A stretch of 51,020 nt of DNA from Streptosporangium amethystogenes (GCF_000721075.1 NZ_JOEQ01000044.1:1-51020), one strand, 5' to 3'. Positions 19,253 through 28,344 are shown, numbered from the stretch's first letter. A program made the numbers and translations. The notes: a model not told the origin generated them from the letters alone.

Positions 19253-19325
19253 CGCCAATGTGGCTGAAGGCGAACGCATCGCCTCCAGCCACGTTGGCGT
19301 TCAATCACAAGCTGTGATTGAACGC
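19253..19325. terminator. Two abutting hairpins after copA
   Basis: The first, at 19253-19299, has 21-nt arms (CGCCAATGTGGCTGAAGGCGA and its near-perfect complement) around a 5-nt loop. The second, at 19297-19325, is a perfect 13-bp stem GCGTTCAATCACA with an AGC loop. They share three bases, so only one can form fully at a time. They end the copper operon and could serve both strands. Confidence 0.65.
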
Positions 19326-19474
19326 CCTTATGTTCCGCCACCATGGCATGGGGGAAGCCCCGAGGTTCGGCTGCCGGTAACCGGACGGTGAATCGCTCGA
19401 TGAGGCGCACCGGAAGTAGCGGCCCTTGCTACCCCACAGAAAAGCAGGACAGGCGTCAGATTAATGCTCTGTCG

Positions 19475-20810
19475 CTACTTGGTCGGCTGGCCGCAGTATC
19501 CGCAGAAGCTGTGGGCGGGGCCGAGGCCCATCCCGCAACCGGTGCAGTGTTTCTGCTGCGTGGGCGTGTCAGTCGGTTTGGTACCGGGATCCCTCTTGCT
19601 GTCGGGCCCCTTCGCGACCAGCACGGGCTGGCCCGGCGAGGTGGGGATCCTGGGCAGCGCGGGGAAGGAACGGCCGACCACGATCGTGGCGTCGGCCTTC
19701 TCGTCGAACGCCGGTCCCGGCGGAGCGGATGGCGGATTGGTCAGGGGAGGCCTGGTATTCGCGGGCGGATTCATCAAGGGCGGCCGGGTCTGCGCGGGCG
19801 GGTTGGTCAGGAGAGGCCGGGTCTGCGCGGGCGGGCCCTCCGGGGAATCCGGTGCGGACGACCTGCGGCGCCAGAGCAGCAGCGCGCACACCACCACGAC
19901 CCCCACGAGCAGGGCTCCGACGACAAGAAGCGGCCAGAGCGGCGTCTCTCCCGTGTCGGCGACGGCAGCGGCTCCCTTGGTCCCCGAGTCCTCGGCGGTG
20001 CCGCGCTTCTGCTGGAACGTCTTCAGGTGCGCGGCGGCCACGGTGTGGCCCGGATAGAGGTCCAGGACCCGCTGGAAGGCGGGGACCGCGGCACCGTAGT
20101 AATGGGTGTGGAAGCGGGTCAGCGCCTGCTCGAAGGCGGCGTCGATCGGACCGCGCCTGGGGGCGACGTCCGCCTCGGCCAGCGCCTTGGTGACCTCCCG
20201 GATGCCGATCATCCTGGCGTCCTTGCCTCCGCCGACCAGCAGCCCGACGACCTCGCCCTTCTTGTCCTCGATCACCGGCCCGCCGAGCAGCCCCCTGTCC
20301 ACGAGGGCTCCCAGTTTCTCCGGCTCGTTGACCTTGCTCTCCGGATCCCTGAACTGCCGGCCGCTCTCACCGGCGCCCCCCGCCCGCAGGTGACCGATGT
20401 CCACGGTCTACGGAAGGTTCGCGGCGGGTCGCCCGGTGAACCCGGCGACCGCCACCGGCGAGGCGTCCTTGGTGGGCACCACGGCGGCGAGCGGCGCCGT
20501 GGGCAGGCCCGCACCACCGTCGGCGCGTCCGACGGGTCTCAGCACGGCGGGGCTGTCAGGCTTGTCGCCCGTGCGGACGATCTCGGCCACCCCTCCTTGT
20601 CGGCGGGGGCGATGTTGGGGAAGACCCTGAGGTCGGTGGTGACGTCGAAGATGCAGGTGGCGGTGGGCTGCTTGGGCGGGTAGCACTCCTGCAGGTGGTG
20701 GTTGAGCTGGTCGTCCTTGAGGGTGTGCCGCTCGAAGTCCGCGGGAATCTTGACCTTGTGGTGCGCGGCGAAGATCTTGTTGGCGGCGTACACAGCACGG
20801 GATACTGCTC
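19475..20810 (-). pseudogene. Membrane protein with protease-like N-terminus and C-terminal zinc ribbon, multiply broken
   Basis: Protein-like reading starts near 20810 (YAANKIFAAHHKVKIPADF), shifts frame near 20605, hits an in-frame TAG at 20408-20410 (AANLP, stop, TVDIGHL) and then continues to 19475. The last part has a segment GGPVIEDKKGEVVGLLVGG like the Ser-protease-fold region of trypsin-like proteins. A helical region, one transmembrane helix (LLVVGALLVGVVVVCALLL), a Pro/Thr repeat linker and a zinc ribbon (CTGCGMG, CGYCG) follow. The N-terminal part is missing. It resembles large anchored trypsin-like proteins of actinomycetes, now inactive. Confidence 0.55.
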
Positions 20811-20858
20811 CCCACCGTGTCCGGCGGCGGAGGACTCCGGGGCTCTGTCCCTCGCCGC

Positions 20859-21812
20859 TCAGGCGGCGGCGTCGATGAGCGCCTGCAGCACGCGCTGGGG
20901 GTCCTCGGCCAGCCGGTTGCACACATACAGCCACCACTCGGTGCCGAAGACGACGTACTCGCGGGTGGGATGACCCCGTTCCGCCATCGCGGCGAGCCGG
21001 TCGGGCCCGAGGCCCAGCAAGGTCTCGAACTCCCAGGGCACGTCGGGACCAGGCGTGCCAAGCTGGTGGTCGATCTGGTTGATTAGCTCCCAGTCATGGG
21101 TGGCGAACGAGCACAGATGTCCCGACGCGGCCAGCAGCTTGGCATAGCGCAGGTATGCCGTGGCCAGGGCCTGGTCCCCGCGCGCGTAGGCAATCGTCTC
21201 CGGCTCCAGGAAGGCCCCCTTGACCAGGCGGATCCGGCCCGGCAGGTCGAGCAGCGCCGGCAGGTCCTCGACGGTACGGTGCAGCCGCGCCTGAACGGTG
21301 ATCCCGACGTGGTCGAAACATTCGGACAGTTTGCGGTGCACGGACAAGACTGTGTCCGTACGGTCCGAGCCCTCCGCCGAAATCATCATCTCCCGCCCGG
21401 TGTCAGCTGTAGCCCGCGCGATGCGTGTGGCGTTTTCCAACGCCAGATCTTCATCGATCGCCAGGCCAATGTGCGACAGGTCGAGCGAGATTGAGCAGCC
21501 CGGCGGTAGCAGGCGCGCGGCGTCGACGAACACGTCCGTCTCCGTCCCGGCCCGCTGCGGGTCGCTGCAGCTCTCACCCATGTACTCGACGCTCGTGCGG
21601 TGGCCCTTCGCGAGAATCCCCTCGAGCCGGTCCAGCGCGTCCGCGAGGCTGTCACCGGCCACATAGCGCCGCGCCACCCTGCGGACGATGCCGCCGAGCA
21701 CCGGGTCCGCGGGGACACGCCATTTGAGATCCTCGTCCAGCGCGAGCTTGCGCAGGACTTGGGCCGCTGCGTCGGACGTCTCCTCGATGCCAGGGGTGAA
21801 CGTGCTCGTCAT
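20859..21812 (-). CDS. putB: Proline dehydrogenase
   Basis: The 317-aa product is a beta/alpha-barrel enzyme of the single-domain proline dehydrogenase family. Recognisable features are the FAD-binding strand segments (RIRLVKGAFLEPETIAY, SFATHDWELINQI) and the C-terminal REYVVFGTEWWLYVCNRLAE, which carries the substrate-binding Tyr/Arg helix. It oxidises proline to pyrroline-5-carboxylate and passes electrons to the quinone pool. The ATG at 21812 is preferred to the one at 21893, whose extra residues look non-coding. It is divergent from an AraC-type regulator that probably controls it. No P5C dehydrogenase gene is adjacent. Confidence 0.8.
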   Translation of the reverse strand: MTSTFTPGIEETSDAAAQVLRKLALDEDLKWRVPADPVLGGIVRRVARRYVAGDSLADALDRLEGILAKGHRTSVEYMGESCSDPQRAGTETDVFVDAARLLPPGCSISLDLSHIGLAIDEDLALENATRIARATADTGREMMISAEGSDRTDTVLSVHRKLSECFDHVGITVQARLHRTVEDLPALLDLPGRIRLVKGAFLEPETIAYARGDQALATAYLRYAKLLAASGHLCSFATHDWELINQIDHQLGTPGPDVPWEFETLLGLGPDRLAAMAERGHPTREYVVFGTEWWLYVCNRLAEDPQRVLQALIDAAA

Positions 21813-21984
21813 CGTGCGCCTACCTATGAAGATGAAGAAAAGAGGGAAACGCAGTCGCCGGCCCTCTTGGACCCGATCGCTCTGCTCTGTCAATCTTTCC
21901 GATGCCGCTCCGTGAGCGAGAGTGGCAGAGCAGCCGAATAAGCTGAAATTCCTGCCACCTCATGCGCCTCTCAAGGAGAACCGG

Positions 21985-22959
21985 ATGCTGCACGACGTCG
22001 CGGTGCTCGCTCTCGACGGCGGCCACGCCTTCGAGTTGGGAGTGTTCTGTGAGATCTTCGGGATCGACCGCGGGGACGACGGCCTGCCCGTCTACGACTT
22101 CGCGGTCGTCTCGCCCACGGGAACGAGCGTGCGGACGAGGCATGGCTTCCGTGTAGAGACTCCTCACGGACTGGAGCGGCTGGAGTCGGCCGATCTCATC
22201 GGCATTCCGGCTTCGGATCCGAACGTGCGGCACTCGGAGGACCTGTACGAGGCGCTTAGGACCGCGGTGGCACGGGGCGCGCGGGTGCTCAGCATCTGCT
22301 CCGGCGCCTTCCTGCTCGGCGAGGCCGGCCTGCTGGACGGCCGCCGCTGCACCACCCACTGGCGCTATGGCGAGGAACTCGCCCGCCGCTACCCGAAGAC
22401 CCGGGTGGAGGTGGACGTCCTCTTCGTCGACGAGGACCCGGTCATCACCGGCGCGGGGACCGTCGCGGGCATCGACACCTGCCTGCACCTGGTACGCAAG
22501 GAGCAGGGCAGCGCAGTCGCCAACGACATTGCCCGGCGCATGGTGGCGCCTCCACACCGGGACGGAAATCAAGCCCAATACATCAAACGCCCGAACGTCG
22601 AGTTCGGCGCCGGGCCCTTCGCATCCCTGCAGACCTGGCTGCAGGCCAACCTCCACGAGCAACTGACTGTGGAGAGCATGGCGCGCCATGTGAACATGTC
22701 GCCGCGCACCTTCGCCCGGCGCTTCCACCAGGAGATGGGCATCACCCCGCTCCAGTGGCTCACCAACCAGCGCATCCTGCTCGCTCAGCAGCATCTCGAG
22801 AACACCGACGAGTCGATCACCACGATCGCCGAGCGGGCCGGATTCGGCTCGGCCGCCACGCTGCGCCACCACTTCGCCCAGCGCCTGGGAACCACCCCCC
22901 ACAGCTACCGACGTACCTTCCGTGGCCGGCGCACGGGCCCGGACAGCGCCTTCCGGTGA
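21985..22959 (+). CDS. GATase1-like AraC/FtrA-family transcriptional regulator
   Basis: The 324-aa product has an N-terminal DJ-1/PfpI-like domain with the nucleophile-elbow motif SICSGAFLLGEAG. The C-terminal AraC domain has two HTHs (TVESMARHVNMSPRTFARRFHQ and ITTIAERAGFGSAATLRHHF). Regulators of this class sense small amino-acid-like ligands and often activate the divergent catabolic gene, here proline dehydrogenase. The ATG at 21985 follows CAAGGAGAACCGG. Confidence 0.85.
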   Translation: MLHDVAVLALDGGHAFELGVFCEIFGIDRGDDGLPVYDFAVVSPTGTSVRTRHGFRVETPHGLERLESADLIGIPASDPNVRHSEDLYEALRTAVARGARVLSICSGAFLLGEAGLLDGRRCTTHWRYGEELARRYPKTRVEVDVLFVDEDPVITGAGTVAGIDTCLHLVRKEQGSAVANDIARRMVAPPHRDGNQAQYIKRPNVEFGAGPFASLQTWLQANLHEQLTVESMARHVNMSPRTFARRFHQEMGITPLQWLTNQRILLAQQHLENTDESITTIAERAGFGSAATLRHHFAQRLGTTPHSYRRTFRGRRTGPDSAFR

Positions 22960-23254
22960 CGGCAGGCGTGGGTGGTGAAAGCTCTCGGCCATCATCACGA
23001 TCACGTTCGGGCTCGAGTCAGGCATGATCGCCATACTCGAAGAGCTGTACGTCGCCCCAGCGCAACTGCTCGACGCCCGCCAGGCCTCCGGTGACACCCT
23101 GTGGATGCCGAGAACCATGTCACCTCATGCGACCTGCACGTACTCGTGGATCAGGTCACCGAATCGATCTCGCCTAAGTGGTCGACTTCGGACGTCCTTC
23201 GGGGGTTATGCGGCTGGCCAGCCGGTCGATGGCGGCCTGGCCACGGTGGGAGGC
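22960..23254. other. Gap without a recognisable gene
   Basis: A short plus-strand reading (IAILEELYVAPAQLLDARQA) looks faintly protein-like but has no start, no context and early stops. Nothing else was found. Confidence 0.4.
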
Positions 23255-23303
23255 TGAACCGCGCCGGGATTGCTGGAGGCTTTGTGTACCCCGGCGCGGT
23301 TCA
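23255..23303. terminator. Perfect 14-bp stem at the end of the Nudix gene; IS3-like end motif
   Basis: TGAACCGCGCCGGG (23255-23268) pairs perfectly with CCCGGCGCGGTTCA (23290-23303). The right arm supplies the TGA stop of the minus-strand Nudix gene. The left arm plus the next 25 bases are nearly identical to a stretch at 10802-10839, and look like the end of an IS3-family element. It could act as a terminator now. Confidence 0.5.
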
Positions 23304-23990
23304 CTCGTGACTATTGCTCCCGCCCGCTGCGGGGGCGAGGGGTCCGTCCAGGGCCGCCCATTGCAGGAGCAGGATGGTCTTGCCGTCGGTGATGCGTCCG
23401 TCGCGGGTCATGGCGAGGGCCTCGGCGAACGGCAGTTCGAGGACCTCGATGTCCTCGCCGTCTTCCTCGAGTCCGCCGCCGGTCCCTGTGCGGTCGGCCG
23501 GGGTGTAGGGGGCTGCGAAGAAGTGCAGGCGCTCGGTGACGGAGCCGGGACTCATGTAGGCGTCGAAGACGTGGGTGAGCGAGCCGAGCGTGACGCCGAG
23601 TTCCTCGGCGCTCTCGCGTCGGACGGCGGTCGGCGGGTCGTCCGCGTCGAGCAGCCCTGCGGCGGCTTCGACGAGCATGCCGTCGGGGTGGTCGTTGACG
23701 TAGGCCGGGTAGCGGAACTGGCGGGTGAGCAGGACGCAACCGCGTCCGGTGTCGTAAGGCAGGACGACGGCACCATTGCCGCGGTCGTAGGTCTCGCGCT
23801 GCTGGGTTTCCCAGCGTCCGTCGCGGCGGCGGTAGTCGAAGGTGGTGCGGCGCAGGACGTGCCAGCCCTGGGAGGTGAGCTCGACGTTGCGGATCACGAC
23901 GTCGGGGTTGCGGTCCAGGCCGCGCCCGGCCTGGTCGAGGCCGGTGCGGCCGCGATGGTCGGGGGTGTCGATGCCGGGGTGGCTTGTCAC
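23301..23990 (-). CDS. Nudix hydrolase (ADP-ribose/nucleoside-diphosphate-sugar type)
   Basis: The 229-aa product has the Nudix helix GLLDADDPPTAVRRESAEELGV (given here as its conserved pattern; the first acidic position is Asp) preceded by a long N-terminal beta domain, as in NudK/NudF-type pyrophosphatases. It contains YMSPGSVTERLHFF, a dimer/active-site segment of that subgroup. It would cleave ADP-ribose or GDP-mannose. The GTG at 23990 overlaps the stop of the upstream DUF4406 gene (GTGA), so they form an operon. Confidence 0.85.
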   Translation of the reverse strand: MTSHPGIDTPDHRGRTGLDQAGRGLDRNPDVVIRNVELTSQGWHVLRRTTFDYRRRDGRWETQQRETYDRGNGAVVLPYDTGRGCVLLTRQFRYPAYVNDHPDGMLVEAAAGLLDADDPPTAVRRESAEELGVTLGSLTHVFDAYMSPGSVTERLHFFAAPYTPADRTGTGGGLEEDGEDIEVLELPFAEALAMTRDGRITDGKTILLLQWAALDGPLAPAAGGSNSHE

Positions 23991-24370
23991 GCGGTCTCCT
24001 GCGGGGTGCGGCGGGGGATCTCGGCCACGTCGTGGTAGACGGGCAGGCCGCGGTGGCGGGCGGTGGCGACGTCCTGGTCGGCTCCGGAAGAGTCGCCGGG
24101 CAGGCGCAGCACGGCGTCGCAATGGGCGAGCAGTCGGTCGGCGGTCGGGTACAGCACCTGGTCGGCGAGGGGGTCGGTGGGGCCCGCATCGGCGGAGCGC
24201 AGGACGGGCAGGGCGATCCATTCCCCGATCACGGGGAGGTGGCCGGTGGCGAAGACCGGCCAGGCGGCGGCTTCGAGGCGGGCGAGGTTGGCGGCCATGG
24301 CCTGCGGGTCGCCGTTGGTGCCGGAACGGTAGGGGCCGGCGATCAGGATGAGCATGGGCTTGTCGGTCAC
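23987..24370 (-). CDS. DUF4406/nucleoside deoxyribosyltransferase-like protein
   Basis: The 127-aa product starts MTDKPMLILIAGPYRSGTN. It has the glycine-rich loop and the late motif GADQDVATARHRGLPVYHD typical of the deoxyribosyltransferase-like fold, which binds nucleosides or nucleotides. It is coupled to the Nudix gene downstream. There is no ribosome-binding site before the GTG at 24370 or the ATG at 24355, so the mRNA may be leaderless. A DeoR regulator is encoded divergently 48 bp away, suggesting a sugar-nucleotide or nucleoside salvage cassette. Confidence 0.7.
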   Translation of the reverse strand: MTDKPMLILIAGPYRSGTNGDPQAMAANLARLEAAAWPVFATGHLPVIGEWIALPVLRSADAGPTDPLADQVLYPTADRLLAHCDAVLRLPGDSSGADQDVATARHRGLPVYHDVAEIPRRTPQETA

Positions 24371-24418
24371 GGGCGCTAAGATACATGCAGAAACGTGCAA
24401 GAACAGGAGGGAATGTGC

Positions 24419-25177
24419 ATGCTGGCTGCTGAACGACACGACCACCTGCTCGGCCTGCTCGCCCGTGAGGGCAAGATCGTCGCCAAGGACGTCGCCGCCG
24501 AACTGGGGATCTCCGAGGACAGCGTGCGGCGCGACCTGCGCGATCTCGCCTCCGAGGGACTGTGCCAGCGGGTCTACGGCGGCGCCTTGCCTGTTTCGCC
24601 CGCGGTGGTCGGCTATGCCGCCCGGCAGACCGTGGCCCCGGACGGCAAGCGGAAGGTCGCTTCGCTGGCTGCCGGGCTGGTGCGGCCGGGCGGTGCGCTG
24701 ATTCTCGACGGCGGCACTACCGCCCTCGCCGTCGCCCGCGCGCTCCCTCAGAACCTGGCCTGCACCGTGATCACCCACAGCCCGACCATTGCCGCCGCGC
24801 TGCTCGACCATCCGCAGACGGAGCTCTTTCTGCTCGGTGGCCGCATCTTCAAGCACTCGGCGGTCGCCTGCGGAGCGGCCGCGGTCGAGGCCGCACAGAA
24901 CGTCTCCGCCGACCTCTGCCTGCTCGGCGTCACCGGCGTACACCCTGAGGTGGGACTAACCACTGGCGACGCCGAGGAGGCCGCGATGAAGCGTGCCCTG
25001 GCCGCACGCGCGGCGGACACCTACATCCTCGCCTCCTCCGAGAAGCTCGGCACAGCTTCGCAGTTCCGCGTCCTGCCCTGGGAAAAGATCAGCGGACTGA
25101 TCACCGACGCCGACCCCCACGACGCAGTCGTCGAACGGCTCACGGCGCGCGGCGTGGAGATCCTCACAACCGGCTGA
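24419..25177 (+). CDS. DeoR-family transcriptional regulator
   Basis: The 252-aa product has the N-terminal DeoR HTH (KIVAKDVAAELGISEDSVRR, then DLASEGLCQRVYGGAL) and the C-terminal sugar-phosphate-sensor domain with LILDGGTTALAVAR and LFLLGGRIFKHS. The ATG at 24419 is 8 nt after AGGAGG; the one at 24413 is too close. It probably represses the divergent DUF4406-Nudix pair in response to a phosphorylated sugar. Confidence 0.85.
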   Translation: MLAAERHDHLLGLLAREGKIVAKDVAAELGISEDSVRRDLRDLASEGLCQRVYGGALPVSPAVVGYAARQTVAPDGKRKVASLAAGLVRPGGALILDGGTTALAVARALPQNLACTVITHSPTIAAALLDHPQTELFLLGGRIFKHSAVACGAAAVEAAQNVSADLCLLGVTGVHPEVGLTTGDAEEAAMKRALAARAADTYILASSEKLGTASQFRVLPWEKISGLITDADPHDAVVERLTARGVEILTTG

Positions 25178-25256
25178 CGGCTACGAGCCGAACGCTCGCC
25201 GGCCGGCAGGTCATCCACCAGCCGAGCTGGGGGAATGATGGTTGCAGGGGACCACC

Positions 25257-25509
25257 ATGCCGAAGCTACTGTTCACGCGCCCGCCGCTGAACGCCGACGA
25301 AGAACGCAAGATCCGCAAGCTGGCCGGAGCGCGGCACGCCCCGAGCGACTAGATCATGCGGGCGCAGATGATCGTATCGAGTTGGCAGGGGCTGCGGACC
25401 AGCGCGATCGCGGCCAAGCTGGGCTGCCACATGCAGACCGTGCGCGAGCGGCTGGACCGGTTCAACGCCGAGGGCCTGGCCGGGTTGGGTGACCGGCCCG
25501 GAGTGGGCG
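25257..25509 (+). pseudogene. IS630-family transposase, N-terminal scrap
   Basis: The frame from the ATG at 25257 reads FTRPPLNADEERKIRKLAG, meets an in-frame TAG after 31 codons, and continues [35 protein letters not shown]. This is the HTH region of IS630-family transposases. It then runs directly into a DNA ligase fragment on the other strand near 25510. Confidence 0.65.
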
Positions 25510-25756
25510 CACGGTGTGCGACATGTCGCCGACCACGGCGCCACCGGCGACCTTGCCGGTGGGTGAGGTCGCCAGCACCACCTCGGGGTGGGCCTCCTCG
25601 TACGCCTGGATCCCGCGCACGAGCCTGTCCTAGGCGTCGTCGTCAAGCGTGGAGGTGCCGTCGGCGTAGTACGCGGCGGCGGAGTCAAGCCAGTTGGACG
25701 GCTTCGGCGTAGGCCGTGTCGTCGGCCAGGACAGCGATCGGGGGCTCCTCGGTCAT
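25510..25756 (-). pseudogene. ligA: Second NAD-dependent DNA ligase fragment (N-terminus only, frameshift and stop)
   Basis: From the ATG at 25756 the reading is MTEEPPIAVLADDTAYAEAV, then after a frameshift [16 protein letters not shown], a TAG, and [29 protein letters not shown]. It is collinear with the first 75 residues of the ligase fragment at 9099-9821, and similarity extends upstream of the start. It is cut by the IS630 scrap. Two relics of one gene family 16 kb apart point to an old duplication. Confidence 0.65.
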
Positions 25757-26045
25757 GGTTCGATCATGCTTGATGGCACCGACGATTCCATCGGGCCGTC
25801 CGAGGCCTGCGCGCTGTGAGGCTGCGGTCGATAGACAACGTTCGTGATCGATGACCGCATGCCGGGAGAGGCAACACAGGTGATCATCGCGCCGGCCGAA
25901 CACCTCCGGCGCGATCAGCACGCGTCGGCCGAGGCCACAGCACTTGTCCGAGGTGAGAGCAACCGATGAACGGTCATGTCGGACGACGGACTCGACTTGG
26001 GCGGGCTGAGGGGGAAACCGTCCAGCTCAAAGCGCCCGTACAAGT
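25757..26045. other. Gap without a recognisable gene
   Basis: The first 45 bases resemble the DNA upstream of the other ligase fragment (both contain GGCACCGAC followed by ATT and a GGGCC run). No further feature was seen. Confidence 0.4.
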
Positions 26046-27386
26046 TCAGAACGTCCGCAACCATCGGCGGAAGCGGTCGACGGTGTGACGCGGTTGCAGC
26101 GGGGGGAGGACGCGGCGCAGTTCCTCCTCGGTGACCGGGCGGGCGTTCAGGGTGGCCTGCCGCAGTGATGCCTTGCCGGTCCGCAGGCCGCCCAGCACCC
26201 GCACGCTCACCTCACCGCGCCGCATCACGTACCCGTGCGTGTCCTCGTGGCGGACGTAGGTGAGGCCGGCGCCATCCGGTGTGCACTCAGTGGTGCGGAA
26301 GCACACGTCTTCCCCGTCCGCGTAGGTCACGTACAACTGGATCGCGACGCTCTGCGCTCCGATGCCGGTGCGGTCCAACGGCAGGTAGATCATGCCCGGA
26401 GGGATCCCGGTCGGCTGCCCGGCGTATCCGGGGATCCTCGCCGCGTAGTAGTCGCCGGTCTGCTCGTGGCCGGTGCCCAGCTCGCGGGCGGTGGCCAGGT
26501 GCAGGCTCAGCGCCGCGGCCCGCAGCCGGTCATGGTCGACCGATGGGGTTCCCACCACGGTCACGTGCCGGCGGCCGACCGGCACCTGGTAGCCGTGCTC
26601 GATCTCGTTGTGCCGGTACACCAGGCCGCCCGGCTCGACGGCGCAGAGGCCCCATGTCAGGCGGGAGTCCTGGGCGGTGGGTTGCCCGCACATCTTTTCG
26701 CCCACCATGAGCCGGTCGTACGCGATGATCGTGATGTGCCGATCGGGCGGGATCGCGTCCGGGTTCTCGGGGAGGAAGCCGGCGTCGCCCAGCCCGCGAC
26801 CGTAGTCGCGGCCGCCGTTGGACCGGTAGCCGGGGATGGCGACCACATACGTGGTCTCCCTGCGTACGCCGGCAGCCGCCAGCCGTGCCTCGAACTCCTC
26901 TGGCGACTCCTGGCGCAGCACCACCACGCCGGCACCGATCAGCACCGCGCTCAGCCCCAGCGCGGTAAGGCTGAGCCGCCATCCACGCAGCAACACCCCG
27001 GCCGCCAGGACGAACGGAATCCCTCCGAGAAGGGACGACAACAGCCCGCTGCGACTCACCCCGAGCCCGGCGACGTCGGTCGCCGCCCAACCCAGCGCCC
27101 ATCCGGCGGTCCCCGCGCCTAGGACCAGCAGCGCCCAGAGCACCCGGCCGATGACCGTCGCGCCGAGGGCCGACGCCCTGCGGGTGGCCGTGATCACTAC
27201 GATCAGGTAGGACAGGACGAGCAGTGCGCCCAGGAAGGCGACGAGGACGACCCCGCTTTCTCCAGCCCCGAACGCCGCGACCGGTAGGAACCGCCACACC
27301 AGGGGCAGCGCGATCGCCCCCACTGCCCAGGTCGCACCGAGTTGGGCCGCGATGATCGCCGGCTTCGACGCCCTCAGTTCAAGCAC
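26046..27386 (-). CDS. Membrane protein with N-terminal helices and large extracytoplasmic domain
   Basis: The 446-aa product has about five transmembrane helices in the first 165 residues (for example IIAAQLGATWAVGAIALPLVW, GGIPFVLAAGVLLRG). A roughly 280-residue soluble part with two related segments follows: VVAIPGYRSNGGRDYG pairs with ARIPGYAGQPTGIPPG, and EIEHGYQVPVGRRHVTVVG with EDTHGYVMRRGEVSVRVLG. The internal repeat suggests a duplicated sensor-like domain. I do not recognise the family. There is no clear operon partner. Confidence 0.65.
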   Translation of the reverse strand: MLELRASKPAIIAAQLGATWAVGAIALPLVWRFLPVAAFGAGESGVVLVAFLGALLVLSYLIVVITATRRASALGATVIGRVLWALLVLGAGTAGWALGWAATDVAGLGVSRSGLLSSLLGGIPFVLAAGVLLRGWRLSLTALGLSAVLIGAGVVVLRQESPEEFEARLAAAGVRRETTYVVAIPGYRSNGGRDYGRGLGDAGFLPENPDAIPPDRHITIIAYDRLMVGEKMCGQPTAQDSRLTWGLCAVEPGGLVYRHNEIEHGYQVPVGRRHVTVVGTPSVDHDRLRAAALSLHLATARELGTGHEQTGDYYAARIPGYAGQPTGIPPGMIYLPLDRTGIGAQSVAIQLYVTYADGEDVCFRTTECTPDGAGLTYVRHEDTHGYVMRRGEVSVRVLGGLRTGKASLRQATLNARPVTEEELRRVLPPLQPRHTVDRFRRWLRTF

Positions 27387-27653
27387 CGCTCAAGAATGCC
27401 GTGAAGGACCAGCGCCGATCACCCCGGCCCCCGTACGACGCCCGGCCGTCGCCGATCACCGCGGATCCTGCGCCATTACTATTGGGACCCCCAGAAATCC
27501 CAGAGTTCAGCCACCTCTAGTGCTGTGACCGAATAGGTTCGCCGGGTTGGCGGTTGGACGTGCAAGGACGGGACCTCTATGCGCGATCGATGGTAATGGC
27601 TCGCGAAAGCCACGATCAGCGCGTTTCTTCTCGGTTCCCCAGGATGTCGTACA
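27387..27653. other. Intergenic stretch, no gene
   Basis: No convincing frame was seen on either strand. The stretch leads into two strong hairpins and the BP74-like gene. Confidence 0.4.
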
Positions 27654-27707
27654 CCTCTCCCGGTGGTATTCCGCGAGCTTTTACTCGCGGAATGCCGCCG
27701 GGAGAGG
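27654..27707. repeat. 24-bp stem, 6-nt loop hairpin
   Basis: CCTCTCCCGGTGGTATTCCGCGAG and its complement form a stem interrupted only by two G-T pairs, with the loop CTTTTA. The stem is longer than usual for a terminator and resembles the subterminal palindromes of IS200/IS605-like elements or a REP unit. Confidence 0.5.
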
Positions 27708-27720
27708 CCAAAAGCGCGTC

Positions 27721-27756
27721 GCCCGCCTCCCCGCCCCCGAAGGCGGGGAGGCGGGC
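27721..27756. repeat. Perfect 15-bp GC hairpin
   Basis: GCCCGCCTCCCCGCC pairs with GGCGGGGAGGCGGGC across CCCGAA. It lies 13 nt after the previous hairpin and 95 nt before the BP74-like gene, and may shield that gene from upstream transcription. Confidence 0.55.
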
Positions 27757-27851
27757 ACACCGGAAACCTTCTGTGACTGTAGGTCATTGATTCAATACAC
27801 TGCGCAACCAGTGATTGTGATCACGGCCAAACCGACACAGGAGGATGCTCC

Positions 27852-28316
27852 ATGCGACGTGTATTCACCAAGATCGGCAGTTGCGCGGCGGTCGCGATGC
27901 TCGCCCTCGCCGGGATCCAGCCCGCCCAGGCCGAGCAGTCCGACGGTGCGGCTCGGCAGGTCGCCGCCGACCCACCGGCCTACTTCGAGATGACCGACAT
28001 CAGCAGAAGGTCGTTCATCGTGAAGATCGACAAAGAAGCGGACATCAAGCACGCCAGGGACCTGGTGAGCGGCGCGGACAAGGAGAGGCCCCACCTGCTG
28101 GGCCGGATCATCAAGCGTCCCGCCCCGTTCAACCCGGGCTGGAGCTACCACTTCGACCCGGCCACCCTGAGCTTCTTCGACATGGCCATCGAGGTGTGCG
28201 ACGCCACGATGACATACGTCGAGGACCACCTCGACGAGGCGGGCGGCCCGTTCCTGCCCGGAAACCTGTGGTGCCCCTGGAGCTCGAAGCTGGTGAAGGA
28301 GGTCCCCGCACCGTAA
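27852..28316 (+). CDS. Secreted BP74-like (calmodulin-binding-protein N-domain) protein
   Basis: The 154-aa product has a Sec signal peptide (SCAAVAMLALAGIQPAQA, cleavage after AQA). A mature domain with YFEMTDISRRSFIVKID, GWSYHFDPATLSFFDMAIEV and FLPGNLWCPWSSKL follows. These are hallmarks of the domain first named in the Dictyostelium calmodulin-binding protein BP74, found as a single secreted domain in actinomycetes. Two cysteines (in EVCDA and LWCPW) may pair. Its bacterial role is unknown. The ATG follows CAGGAGGA. It is convergent with the dimethylglycine dehydrogenase gene. Confidence 0.75.
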   Translation: MRRVFTKIGSCAAVAMLALAGIQPAQAEQSDGAARQVAADPPAYFEMTDISRRSFIVKIDKEADIKHARDLVSGADKERPHLLGRIIKRPAPFNPGWSYHFDPATLSFFDMAIEVCDATMTYVEDHLDEAGGPFLPGNLWCPWSSKLVKEVPAP

Positions 28317-28344
28317 CGGCGCCCGCACCGCCCGGGCGGGAACC

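Noticed and set aside
23027..23118. Plus-strand reading IAILEELYVAPAQLLDARQA as a gene
   Set aside because: No start codon context, no ribosome-binding site, early stop codons and no family match.
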